This document shows positions 26,358 to 34,154 of a stretch of 64,000 nt of DNA, one piece after another. Source of the stretch: Thalassotalea eurytherma (GTDB taxonomy: Bacteria; Pseudomonadota; Gammaproteobacteria; Enterobacterales; Alteromonadaceae). The position numbers and the translations under genes are program-made. The stretch is from positions 1-64,000 of the forward strand of contig NZ_BSSU01000008.1 of the NCBI RefSeq assembly GCF_030161415.1, written 5' to 3'. Numbering within the stretch: position 1 is the first letter of the stretch; each line of letters starts with the position of its first letter. Under the pieces are notes generated by a model. The model saw only the letters and a list, made by a program, of their open reading frames with translations. It was not told where the DNA came from and did not search any database.

Positions 26358-27422
26358 TTAACTTTTAGTAGGTAAAACTATCGTTTCCCCTGCCATCAGC
26401 CCTGAAATGATTTCAATGTCACCCAACTCATCCGTTTGACCTAGGCGAACAAAACGTCGACTGAGCGAGTTGTCGGTTTGAACCGTCACAATCGTTAATT
26501 GGCCAACACGTTGGATGTAGTTCTCAGGTATTTTAACGATATTTTCTTTATGCGTTGACACAAGCACCTTGGCAAACATACCGGGCATCAACTCAACGCT
26601 TGAATCAACGCTGGCTTTAACTAAGAAACTTCGGGCGCCAATATTGGCCGCAGGCACTATCTCAGTAATTTGTGCGCTGGTATTAAGATTGATACTTGGG
26701 ATAGCCACTTGAAGCTTATCACCAAGCTTAAGACCGATCACCAGTTGCTCACGGATGTATGCCTCTACTTGCAGGCTATTGGGGTTGTAAATGCTGAGCA
26801 ATGGCGTGCCTGGTTGTGCAGTATTACCAGGTTCAGCCAAGCGCTCAATAACAACGCCAAAAATAGGCGCGCTAAGTTGTGCGAAAGACAAATTAGTTTG
26901 TGCTTGATTTAAAGATTCCTGAGCAGCTGATTCATCGGCAGACAAGGCATCAAAATTTGCTTGAGATTTATCTAACTCTTGTGTTGAGAGCAAACTTTTT
27001 TCATGCAATTCTACTGCACGTGCAAGCAGCTTTTTCGCTTCAGATAGTCTTGCCGTTACCGCGTTCTTTTGTTGTTTAAGCTGTGCTACACGGGCTTTAA
27101 GCTCTGATTGCTCTAGGCTAACTAATAATTGACCTTGCTCTACTCGATCGCCAGCCCTGACGTGGATTTGAGAAATCCGAGCAAGAATCCGAGCTGAAAT
27201 TACGGTGTCTTGTAGCGGGCTAATAGTCGCTGCGATTTGCTCTGTGCGTGTTACAATTGAAGGTTCCACCAGTAATGGCTGCGCACCAGTTACTTGTGTA
27301 TGTTTTCGCGAAGATGCTGGCATTTTGTCATTAAAAGCGCCTGCCAACCACGCGATGCTCACCGCTAAAATAATCATAGCGACGAACGGTTTTAAATAGG
27401 TAGATGATAAAAACTTATTCAT
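26358..27422 (-). CDS. RND efflux periplasmic adaptor (membrane fusion protein)
   Basis: 354 residues. One N-terminal transmembrane anchor (FVAMIILAVSIAWLAGAF) is followed by a barrel-sandwich lipoyl-like half (ISARILARISQIHVRAGDRVEQGQLL), a coiled hairpin (LKQQKNAVTARLSEAKKLLARAV...) and the second half (LSAPIFGVVIERLAEPGNTAQPGTPLL), then the beta-barrel and membrane-proximal domains. It bridges the inner-membrane pump at 27432 to an outer-membrane channel. No TolC-type gene is in the window, so a housekeeping TolC is expected. It lies nine bases after the pump gene in the regulator-pump-adaptor operon. Confidence 0.92.
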   Translation of the reverse strand: MNKFLSSTYLKPFVAMIILAVSIAWLAGAFNDKMPASSRKHTQVTGAQPLLVEPSIVTRTEQIAATISPLQDTVISARILARISQIHVRAGDRVEQGQLLVSLEQSELKARVAQLKQQKNAVTARLSEAKKLLARAVELHEKSLLSTQELDKSQANFDALSADESAAQESLNQAQTNLSFAQLSAPIFGVVIERLAEPGNTAQPGTPLLSIYNPNSLQVEAYIREQLVIGLKLGDKLQVAIPSINLNTSAQITEIVPAANIGARSFLVKASVDSSVELMPGMFAKVLVSTHKENIVKIPENYIQRVGQLTIVTVQTDNSLSRRFVRLGQTDELGDIEIISGLMAGETIVLPTKS

Positions 27423-27431
27423 GATAGTTTC

Positions 27432-30400
27432 CTAGCGGTGTTGTTCGTCTGCAATGGTTGGTTCGGCAATTTGTGGTTGCGTGTTTTCATCATTAAAAAC
27501 TAAGTGATATACAATCGGAACGACAATTAATGTAAACAGTGTTGATGCGATGATGCCGAAGATAATCGCAATGGCTAAACCACTAAAAACAGGATCTAAG
27601 GTAATAACAATATTACCTAGGAGCGTTGTGCCCGCCGTTAGTAATACAGGGCGCATTCTTACAGCGCCAGCTTTTAATACCGACGCTTTAATTGATAACC
27701 CAGCCAAGCGAGCCTGACTGATAAACTCAACTAATATCAGTGAATTTCGCACGACGATGCCAGAAAGCGCGATCATGCCGATCATGGCAGTCGCGGTAAA
27801 TAATACAGGCTCTGGCGCGCCAGCAATCTCTCGCACACCTAACTGATTTAACAACCAAAACCCTGGCATAATGCCGATAATCGTTAACGGAATTGAAGAC
27901 ATAATAATTAGCGATAGTGCGACTGATTTTGTTTGTATGCGCAAGACAAAATAAATACCAACTAACGCAAACATAAAAGCTAAACCCATATCTCTAAATA
28001 CGCTGATGGTAATGCTCCACTCTCCTTCTCCAGAAAAGACAACATCTATATTATCTGGCACCGACCAATAATCATTACCGCCAGAAGTAAAGAAGGTTCT
28101 GCTTTGCCAATGTTCGGATGTTGATGCTAAGTCATCACTCGGTTTGTAATTTTTAACTCTATCGGCACTAAGGTCTGCGACAATTTCTGGTGGAGTCCTA
28201 CCCGAGATTTCAGCATTAACATAAACAACAGGCTTTAAGTTTTTATGGAAAATAGCGCCCTGCTGAGTAACTGGAATAAACTCGCCTATTTCAGCCATCG
28301 AGACAATGGCTTGCGGGCTATCCTCAAAACCTAATTCAGATTGGCTTTCAACAATGCCAGCTCTGCCTTTTAACAAGAATCTTTCAAGATCACTAAGCTG
28401 ACTGCGTTGCGAGGCATCCATTTTCAAGACAATTGGAATTTCTTTCGCGTCATCTGCTTGCTGATATACACCAATAGGCATACCGGCAGTAGCGACAGCT
28501 ATTGTTTGATTAACGTCTTGTGTTGAAACACCAGATAGCGCAGCTTTCGATTTATCAACAACAAAACGGTAACTTTGCGTATCGCTGATAATATTGGTAT
28601 CCACTTCAACAACATGAGGCTCCCTTGCCAAACGTTTCGCTACATTTATCGCAGCTTTTTGAATATCGTTGTATGGCGTGTACTGATCACCATAAACCTC
28701 AGCAACAAAGGTACTTAAGACTGGGGGACCTGGTGGTACCTCTACCACTTTAATATGCAGGTTTTCATCTTGTAGTGATGCTAATAACGCGCGTAACCTT
28801 AGCAACACATCGTGAGAATAATGAACACGTTTGGTTTTATTCACTAATAAGAGTCTAAGCTCTGCCTGATATGGCTGATTACGCATGTAATATTGTCTCA
28901 CCATACCGTTAAAGTCGATTGGCGAACTAATACCAACGTAACTTGCAACGGCTTTCACTTCTGGTACCGTTTTAACTATATCGCTCACTTGCTTCGACAT
29001 TGCATGCGTTTGCTCTAGTGAAGCGCTTTCAGGCATTTCAATTAGAATTTGCAGTTCGTTTTTGTTATCAAATGGCAGTAGTTTTAATGGCACCAATCTG
29101 AGCGTTGGTAGTAACGCGGCAACAATAAATAAGCCAAGCACTAACCACAGCAGACGTTTACCTTTTGCTCTATTATCAATAAACGGAGACATAAACCGGT
29201 AATAAGCCGTTTCAAATTTACTTTGGCTATTATCAGGAGTATCTAGCGTTTGCTTGGTAAGAAATTTTTGTGCAAGCCAAGGCGTAATTAAAAACGCCAC
29301 TAACGTTGAAAGAATAACACTAACAGGCACGTTAAACGCCATTGGAGCCATGTATGGTCCCATCATGCCTGTTATAAAAGCCAGCGGAATAAACGCTAAA
29401 ATAATGGTTAACGTCGATAGAAGTAATGGCGTTTTGATCTCGACAATCGCCGCAATAATATTTTCTTTTAACGGGCGCTCAGGGTGCTTTTTCATGAAGC
29501 GTGAAATATTGTCGACGCCGGTAATCGGATCGTCAACCAATAGGCCTAACGATAGTATTAAGGCAAACAGCGTCACACGGTTAATTGTATAACCAAATGC
29601 ATAATCTAATGTTAGTGTAAATCCGTAACAAACGGGAACCGCTAAACCAACAACAAGCGCTGCGCGCCAGCCAAGAAAGACGCCAATAAAAATAACAACG
29701 GTAACAACGGCAAAAATGAGGGAGGTCGTTAAATTATTAACTTTCTCGTTAGCTGTTTGGCCATAATCTCGCAACGTTTCAATATGAACATGTGATGGTA
29801 ATAATGTCGATTTAAGCTCTGCCACTAATTCGTGAACTTGATTTGCGACATTAACTGCATTGGTACCTGGCTGTTTGGCAACAGAAATTGTCACTAACGG
29901 GAAATCTGACTGGTCTTGTGCAAATGCTCGATGGCTTTGCGTAAAGTCAATCGTACTGTAATGATTAACTTCATGTGGACCATCACGTACATCGGCAACA
30001 TCTTGAAGCTGCACGATAGCACCATTAATAACCTTAATCGGAGAGCGCTTAATCTCTTGAAGACTCCGGTAAACATCGCCGCTTTCAACAATGACTGATT
30101 CGTTACCTAAACTTACGATGCCATGATCACGCAATTCATTCGATACCGTAATCGCATCGATAACTTCTTGAACAGACATTTGTCTTGCTGCAAGTTTTTC
30201 AGGAAAGAGGGAAATTTCTATATGTCGACTGCGACCACCAACTACATTTACAACACTTGTGTCATCGATAGATTGCAGCTGAGTCGACATTTCTTGCGCT
30301 AAACGTTTAAGTTGAAAATCATCCGTTAATTCCGGGCTATCACTCCACAAACCAAGCATAACGATAGCAATATCATCAACCTCATTTGGGCTAACCATCC

Positions 30401-30794
30401 AGTTTGTAACCACTGATGGAATTTTATCTAAATTTGAATGGAGCTTATTGTAGGTATTAAATAATGATGTTTGCCTTGATTGTCCGACATAAAAGCGCAG
30501 AGTGACAATCGTTTGGTTGTTTGATGTTGCTGAATAGACATGTTCAACCCCCTTGATTTGCGACAGTAATTTCTCAAGTGGTGTGGTCACTAAACGTTCT
30601 ACTTGCCTTGCATCAAGTCCTTGTGCCTGAACAACAACATCGATCATCGGAACAACGATTTGTGGCTCTTCTTCTCGTGGCGTTACGTTTAATGCAACGA
30701 AACCAAGTAATAAAGAGGTCACTAGTAAATATAAAGGTAACTTACCTGTTAACACCTTTTGCAATAATGCGTTGATAAAGTTATGGCCAGCCAT
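27432..30794 (-). CDS. RND efflux transporter permease
   Basis: 1120 residues with twelve predicted transmembrane segments and two large periplasmic loops. The proton-relay acids lie in TM4 (LSLGLLVDDPITGVDNI). The region VTPREEEPQIVVPMIDV near the N terminus and the second-half motif GIVVRNSLILVEFI fit the AcrB/hydrophobe-amphiphile RND superfamily. Its start overlaps the ArsR-type regulator stop by one base, so regulator and pump are coupled. The regulator looks like a persulfide sensor, which suggests export of sulfur-containing or thiol-reactive compounds. The substrate is inference. Confidence 0.9.
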   Translation of the reverse strand: MAGHNFINALLQKVLTGKLPLYLLVTSLLLGFVALNVTPREEEPQIVVPMIDVVVQAQGLDARQVERLVTTPLEKLLSQIKGVEHVYSATSNNQTIVTLRFYVGQSRQTSLFNTYNKLHSNLDKIPSVVTNWMVSPNEVDDIAIVMLGLWSDSPELTDDFQLKRLAQEMSTQLQSIDDTSVVNVVGGRSRHIEISLFPEKLAARQMSVQEVIDAITVSNELRDHGIVSLGNESVIVESGDVYRSLQEIKRSPIKVINGAIVQLQDVADVRDGPHEVNHYSTIDFTQSHRAFAQDQSDFPLVTISVAKQPGTNAVNVANQVHELVAELKSTLLPSHVHIETLRDYGQTANEKVNNLTTSLIFAVVTVVIFIGVFLGWRAALVVGLAVPVCYGFTLTLDYAFGYTINRVTLFALILSLGLLVDDPITGVDNISRFMKKHPERPLKENIIAAIVEIKTPLLLSTLTIILAFIPLAFITGMMGPYMAPMAFNVPVSVILSTLVAFLITPWLAQKFLTKQTLDTPDNSQSKFETAYYRFMSPFIDNRAKGKRLLWLVLGLFIVAALLPTLRLVPLKLLPFDNKNELQILIEMPESASLEQTHAMSKQVSDIVKTVPEVKAVASYVGISSPIDFNGMVRQYYMRNQPYQAELRLLLVNKTKRVHYSHDVLLRLRALLASLQDENLHIKVVEVPPGPPVLSTFVAEVYGDQYTPYNDIQKAAINVAKRLAREPHVVEVDTNIISDTQSYRFVVDKSKAALSGVSTQDVNQTIAVATAGMPIGVYQQADDAKEIPIVLKMDASQRSQLSDLERFLLKGRAGIVESQSELGFEDSPQAIVSMAEIGEFIPVTQQGAIFHKNLKPVVYVNAEISGRTPPEIVADLSADRVKNYKPSDDLASTSEHWQSRTFFTSGGNDYWSVPDNIDVVFSGEGEWSITISVFRDMGLAFMFALVGIYFVLRIQTKSVALSLIIMSSIPLTIIGIMPGFWLLNQLGVREIAGAPEPVLFTATAMIGMIALSGIVVRNSLILVEFISQARLAGLSIKASVLKAGAVRMRPVLLTAGTTLLGNIVITLDPVFSGLAIAIIFGIIASTLFTLIVVPIVYHLVFNDENTQPQIAEPTIADEQHR

Positions 30795-31114
30795 TATTTA
30801 CTCTCTACATTCTGCTGACAGTAATTTTCATAAAGAACATTCATCACATTGATCAACTTAGGATCTGACAGTGAATAGTAAATCGTTTGAGAATCTCTTC
30901 TTGTATTTACTAAACTAGCCTCCCTTAACTTTGCCAAGTGCTGAGATAGCGCAGACTGTGAGAGGTCTACTCGTTCATTTATTTCTGATACTGATAACTC
31001 ATCTGCCGAGATAGCGCATAAGATCATTAAACGGTTAACATTAGCCAATTGCTTCAAGATGCTTGCGACATGCTGGGCATTCTCAACGAGTTGGCTTGAA
31101 TCAAATTTCATCAT
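30794..31114 (-). CDS. ArsR-family regulator of the SqrR/BigR/YgaV persulfide-sensor type
   Basis: 106 residues with a winged helix: LANVNRLMILCAI, then LSVSEINERVDLSQSALSQHLAKLREASLV and a wing TRRDSQTIYYSLSD. It lacks the ArsR metal box ELCVCDL. Instead it has exactly two cysteines, Cys33 in the helix before the HTH and Cys99 in the last helix (LYENYC). Spacing of 66 residues equals that of Cys41 and Cys107 in SqrR, which form a tetrasulfide with reactive sulfur. It is divergent from the DUF2892 and rhodanese genes and overlaps the RND pump gene. Repression of both units, relieved by persulfide, is inferred. Confidence 0.85.
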   Translation of the reverse strand: MMKFDSSQLVENAQHVASILKQLANVNRLMILCAISADELSVSEINERVDLSQSALSQHLAKLREASLVNTRRDSQTIYYSLSDPKLINVMNVLYENYCQQNVESK

Positions 31115-31159
31115 TGTCTCACTTGATTAATTTTTATAAATTATATTATACTTACCTAA

Positions 31160-31175
31160 ATTAGCAAACACTAAT
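31160..31175. promoter_or_regulatory. candidate ArsR operator
   Basis: ATTAG (31160-31164) and CTAAT (31171-31175) form a perfect inverted repeat with a six-base spacer. The site lies about 45 bases from both the regulator start and the divergent DUF2892 start, in an AT-rich gap. The position suits repression of both directions. The assignment is inference. Confidence 0.5.
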
Positions 31176-31218
31176 ATTTAAATTATTATTAATTTGATGT
31201 TATTTGGAAACCATAGAC

Positions 31219-31410
31219 ATGACTATTAATGAAGGCTTACGCCTAATTGCCGGCAGTTTTCTTTTATTGTCGCTAGCATTAGCGCACTTTGTATCACCCA
31301 ACTGGTTATTTTTTACTGCATTTATTGCGCTGAACCTATTACAAAGTGCTTTTACTAAATGGTGTCCTATGATGGTCATCTTAAAAAAACTTGGCTTTAA
31401 ACAAGGTTAA
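31219..31410 (+). CDS. DUF2892 inner-membrane protein (YgaP membrane-domain-like)
   Basis: 63 residues from ATG 31219; a TTG at 31204 is in frame but has no ribosome site. The sequence MTINEGLRLIAGSFLLLSLALA, PNWLFFTAFIALNLLQSAFT and WCPMMVILKKLG is the two-helix DUF2892 domain with its conserved CP in TKWCPM. In E. coli YgaP this domain is fused behind a rhodanese; here the rhodanese is the next gene, two bases downstream. It probably anchors or channels sulfur species at the membrane. Confidence 0.88.
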   Translation: MTINEGLRLIAGSFLLLSLALAHFVSPNWLFFTAFIALNLLQSAFTKWCPMMVILKKLGFKQG

Positions 31411-31412
31411 TC

Positions 31413-31763
31413 ATGATGTTAAAAACAGTAGCAGAACTTGTAAAAACTGCACGCAAACAACTACGAGTTGTTGATGCAGTAACGGCAAAACAAGAGCTTG
31501 AGAGTAACCAGGGGTTACTTATTGACGTGAGGGAAACCACTGAACACCAAAATTCGCCAGTTAATGGGGCGATTCATATTGCAAGAGGTGTACTTGAGCC
31601 AACGATGTTAGCTAAGTTTAATGATGAAAATTTACCAATCTATCTACACTGTGCTTCAGGAGCACGAGCGACTTTTGCAGCCCAACAACTCACCAGCTTA
31701 GGTTATCAAAATGTCACGGTAATTAGCTGTAAAAGTGATGACGTTAAGCAAGTATTTGGTTAA
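31413..31763 (+). CDS. rhodanese-like sulfurtransferase
   Basis: 116 residues: a single rhodanese domain with LLIDVRETTEHQNSPVNGAIHI and the active-site loop HCASGARA, where Cys80 would carry the persulfide. It transfers sulfane sulfur in the cytoplasm. AAGG precedes the start, two bases after DUF2892. Together the pair reproduces the two halves of YgaP in split form. The divergent persulfide-sensor gene fits control by reactive sulfur. A second cysteine near the C terminus (VISCKSDD) may resolve the persulfide. Confidence 0.9.
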   Translation: MMLKTVAELVKTARKQLRVVDAVTAKQELESNQGLLIDVRETTEHQNSPVNGAIHIARGVLEPTMLAKFNDENLPIYLHCASGARATFAAQQLTSLGYQNVTVISCKSDDVKQVFG

Positions 31764-31783
31764 CGTTCATACTGATTAGCTTA

Positions 31784-32053
31784 TCAGACATCTTCCGTTG
31801 ATGAAGATGTTTTTTGATGGGCGATTTGGTGTAGATTTTCGTGAATTTTAAAGAGTACGATTAATAATTCACACCAAATTCTCCCACCTATTGCGCCGGC
31901 TAATATGATACCTACCCCGGCGAAAAAGCCTTCACCAGAATCACCAAACATTGCTGATAAGCCCGATATCGCAGATCCAAACAATATCAACCAATACACT
32001 GCGGTAATGATTTTAGGCGTCAACATTGAATCAAAAAACAAAATAGATTTCAT
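31784..32053 (-). CDS. DUF4282 membrane protein
   Basis: 89 residues: LFFDSMLTPKIITAVYWL, a glycine-rich second helix (GFFAGVGIILAGAIGGRIWCELLIVLFKIHENL) and a short polar tail. This is the pattern of DUF4282, small two-helix membrane proteins of unknown function. AAGGAAA precedes the start. It follows the outer-membrane barrel gene by 11 bases and probably shares its transcript. It converges on the rhodanese gene. Confidence 0.85.
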   Translation of the reverse strand: MKSILFFDSMLTPKIITAVYWLILFGSAISGLSAMFGDSGEGFFAGVGIILAGAIGGRIWCELLIVLFKIHENLHQIAHQKTSSSTEDV

Positions 32054-32064
32054 ACTTTTCCTTT

Positions 32065-32724
32065 TTAAAAACTACTGCCAATTTCAAATTTATATACACC
32101 AACATCTGTTGTGCTAGCGTTGTCTATATCAAACCATACTTGACTATAACTCGCGCGTAAATAGTATTTATTATCAATGTTATAGCGCGCTCCAAAGGTA
32201 GCACTATAGCTAAACTGATTTTCGCTATAGGTATCACTAAAACCTTCGCAAATATACCCCCACCAAGGGTCCCACCAGCAAATATTAATCGGTGGACCAG
32301 ACACAATATTTGAATCTATATAGCTAAAACCGCCACCACCTTGAACATAAAACGAAAAGTCTTCAGGGCTGAAATAATAAGTACCATGAATTTGTGCATG
32401 GGTAATATCCGCTTTATGATTTATTTGTTCGACCACTTCACCGTCATCATCAACTAATGATGATTGATAGTCTTGTGAGCCAAACAGCCAATCAAATTCA
32501 ATTGCGAATTGATTAGTAAAGTTGTAAGCAAAATTAAAACCGTAGCTGTAATCACTATCAAAATCGACACTAGAACCACGCTGACCATCTATAACAAAAC
32601 TGTCGTTGTAACCAATCACGAAACCAACTTCTACAGTCTCAGTTTTATCTTTTGCCTGCACGACAGTGGTAAACATAGTGCTTGCTAAACAGCTCATTAG
32701 CATTAATTTAAGCATCTTAGTCAT
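32065..32724 (-). CDS. outer membrane beta-barrel protein (OmpA/OmpW-like)
   Basis: 219 residues. A signal peptide ends near VVQA (residue 24). Amphipathic strands such as YGFNFAYNFTNQFAIEFDWLFG, HAQIHGTYYF and YYLRASYSQVWFDI alternate, and the C terminus is a terminal Phe in FEIGSSF; an eight-strand barrel is likely. One loop reads C149-WWDPWWGYI-C159, a very aromatic segment bounded by cysteines that could close a disulfide. AAAGGAG stands eight bases before the start. Function is unknown. DUF4282 follows directly. Confidence 0.8.
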   Translation of the reverse strand: MTKMLKLMLMSCLASTMFTTVVQAKDKTETVEVGFVIGYNDSFVIDGQRGSSVDFDSDYSYGFNFAYNFTNQFAIEFDWLFGSQDYQSSLVDDDGEVVEQINHKADITHAQIHGTYYFSPEDFSFYVQGGGGFSYIDSNIVSGPPINICWWDPWWGYICEGFSDTYSENQFSYSATFGARYNIDNKYYLRASYSQVWFDIDNASTTDVGVYKFEIGSSF

Positions 32725-32768
32725 CTAAATACTCCTTTATGTTTATGCTTTACAAAGTATAAGACGAA

Positions 32769-32801
32769 AAAAAAGCTAACGCCTGTGACATTAGCTTTTT
32801 T
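32769..32801. terminator. terminator after the OmpA-family gene
   Basis: AAAAAGCTAA (32770-32779) pairs with TTAGCTTTTT (32791-32800) around an 11-base loop, with U-runs on either strand. It ends the leftward OmpA-family transcript before the next promoter. Confidence 0.85.
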
Positions 32802-32833
32802 CTATATAATACAGGTTAATACCCGTTAAAATT

Positions 32834-33946
32834 TTAGCGTTTAACAGCTTCTTTTACTTGCGTTTCAACAACTGCATGGATACGACGGTTTGTTGTATCC
32901 GCTGCTGATGTATCACTCGTATCAAGTAAACGCTCTTCACCGTAACCTATAGCAGTTAAACGATCTGCATCAATACTGAAGTTCGTGATAAGCTTTTTAC
33001 GCACTGCATCAGCACGTTTTTGTGATAGCGCTTTGTTGTATGCTGCACTACCCTTGCTTGAAGTATGACCTTCGATCACTAAATTCACATGTGGATATGT
33101 GCTCATAAATTTCGCGGCGCGTGCAAGTTCACCATAGTATTCATCTTTAACAACAGACTTGTTGTTATCAAAATTAATCACTAATTCTAACGTTGCAGTT
33201 TTTTCAGTAAAAATAGTACAACCTTCACTGTCTACTTTATCTGACATTGGTGTATTTGCACATAAATCATCAGTATCAACAACCCCGTCTTTGTCTGTAT
33301 CTTTCACTGCTGGCTTTGGAGCAACTGCAGCAGCCGTTGTAACTGCAGCTGTTTCTTTTACTGGCGCTGCAGCTTTAGCAGGCGATTTACTTTTACCACC
33401 AAAGAAATAAATCACACCAAGTTGCGCGGTTAAATCTTTCAAATTAGCGTCAAACTGGTAATGACCTGCACCTTCAAGGTACATGGCAAAACGATCATTG
33501 AAGTAATGGCGGTAACCACCACCAAGGTTCAATGATAATTCTTCATTTTCTAAGTCAATCAAACTGAAACCACCAAGACCATAAAAGTTTTGAGCACTTG
33601 GGAAATAAAGCATATCAAAAGATGTCATTGAACCATCGTCTGCGCTAAAAGCACTTGATTTAGTGTCAACACTCATTAGGTCAGTATAAGCAAGACGACC
33701 TTCCCACTTGGGTGAAAAACGGTAGCCCGCTTCTAAGCCAGCACCGCTCGCATCAGAAATAGTAGAGTTAACATCTGGCGTCGCTTTTCTATCATTATCT
33801 GCATCTAAATATAAAGCATGGATACCACCATACATGCGCCCTTCTAGGTCTTCTCCTTTCGGTGTATTAGCTGCCATAACACCTGTTGATAGGGCACCTG
33901 TTACCAAAAGTGCTAATACACTTTTTACTAATATTTGTTGTTTCAT
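32834..33946 (-). CDS. OmpA-family outer membrane protein
   Basis: 370 residues with a signal peptide ending at VMA (about 25). An N-terminal eight-strand barrel (about 35-185) is followed by an Ala/Pro/Lys-rich linker, a calcium-binding TSP3-like repeat (DTDKDGVVDTDDLCANTP) and a C-terminal OmpA-like peptidoglycan-binding domain (about 250-365) with EGHTSSKGSAAYNKALSQKR and the NRRI motif. It ties outer membrane to cell wall. The TSP3 linker suggests a calcium-stiffened spacer, common in marine OmpA proteins. It is monocistronic between two terminator-like gaps. Confidence 0.92.
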   Translation of the reverse strand: MKQQILVKSVLALLVTGALSTGVMAANTPKGEDLEGRMYGGIHALYLDADNDRKATPDVNSTISDASGAGLEAGYRFSPKWEGRLAYTDLMSVDTKSSAFSADDGSMTSFDMLYFPSAQNFYGLGGFSLIDLENEELSLNLGGGYRHYFNDRFAMYLEGAGHYQFDANLKDLTAQLGVIYFFGGKSKSPAKAAAPVKETAAVTTAAAVAPKPAVKDTDKDGVVDTDDLCANTPMSDKVDSEGCTIFTEKTATLELVINFDNNKSVVKDEYYGELARAAKFMSTYPHVNLVIEGHTSSKGSAAYNKALSQKRADAVRKKLITNFSIDADRLTAIGYGEERLLDTSDTSAADTTNRRIHAVVETQVKEAVKR

Positions 33947-34154
33947 TGATAAATTCCCTGTGTATAGTTTTATTTAAACTAATAAAAATATAAATTAGTT
34001 GCAGATTTTATATAAAAATCATTACAGTAATGTTTATTTTAATAAAGTTTTGATAAAAGTTCGCCTATTTTATAACAAATATTTTACACTTTAATAGTTG
34101 TTAACTTTTTATTAACATATAGCTGTCATTTAATAAGGCTCTTTAAGGAAAATA

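Noticed and set aside
29254-29592. 112-codon open frame on the + strand within the RND permease gene
   Set aside because: Antisense shadow of a well-supported transporter.
32800-32820. CTATATAATACAGG looked like half of a LexA box
   Set aside because: Only one CTGT/ACAG arm is present and the spacing is wrong; it follows a terminator.
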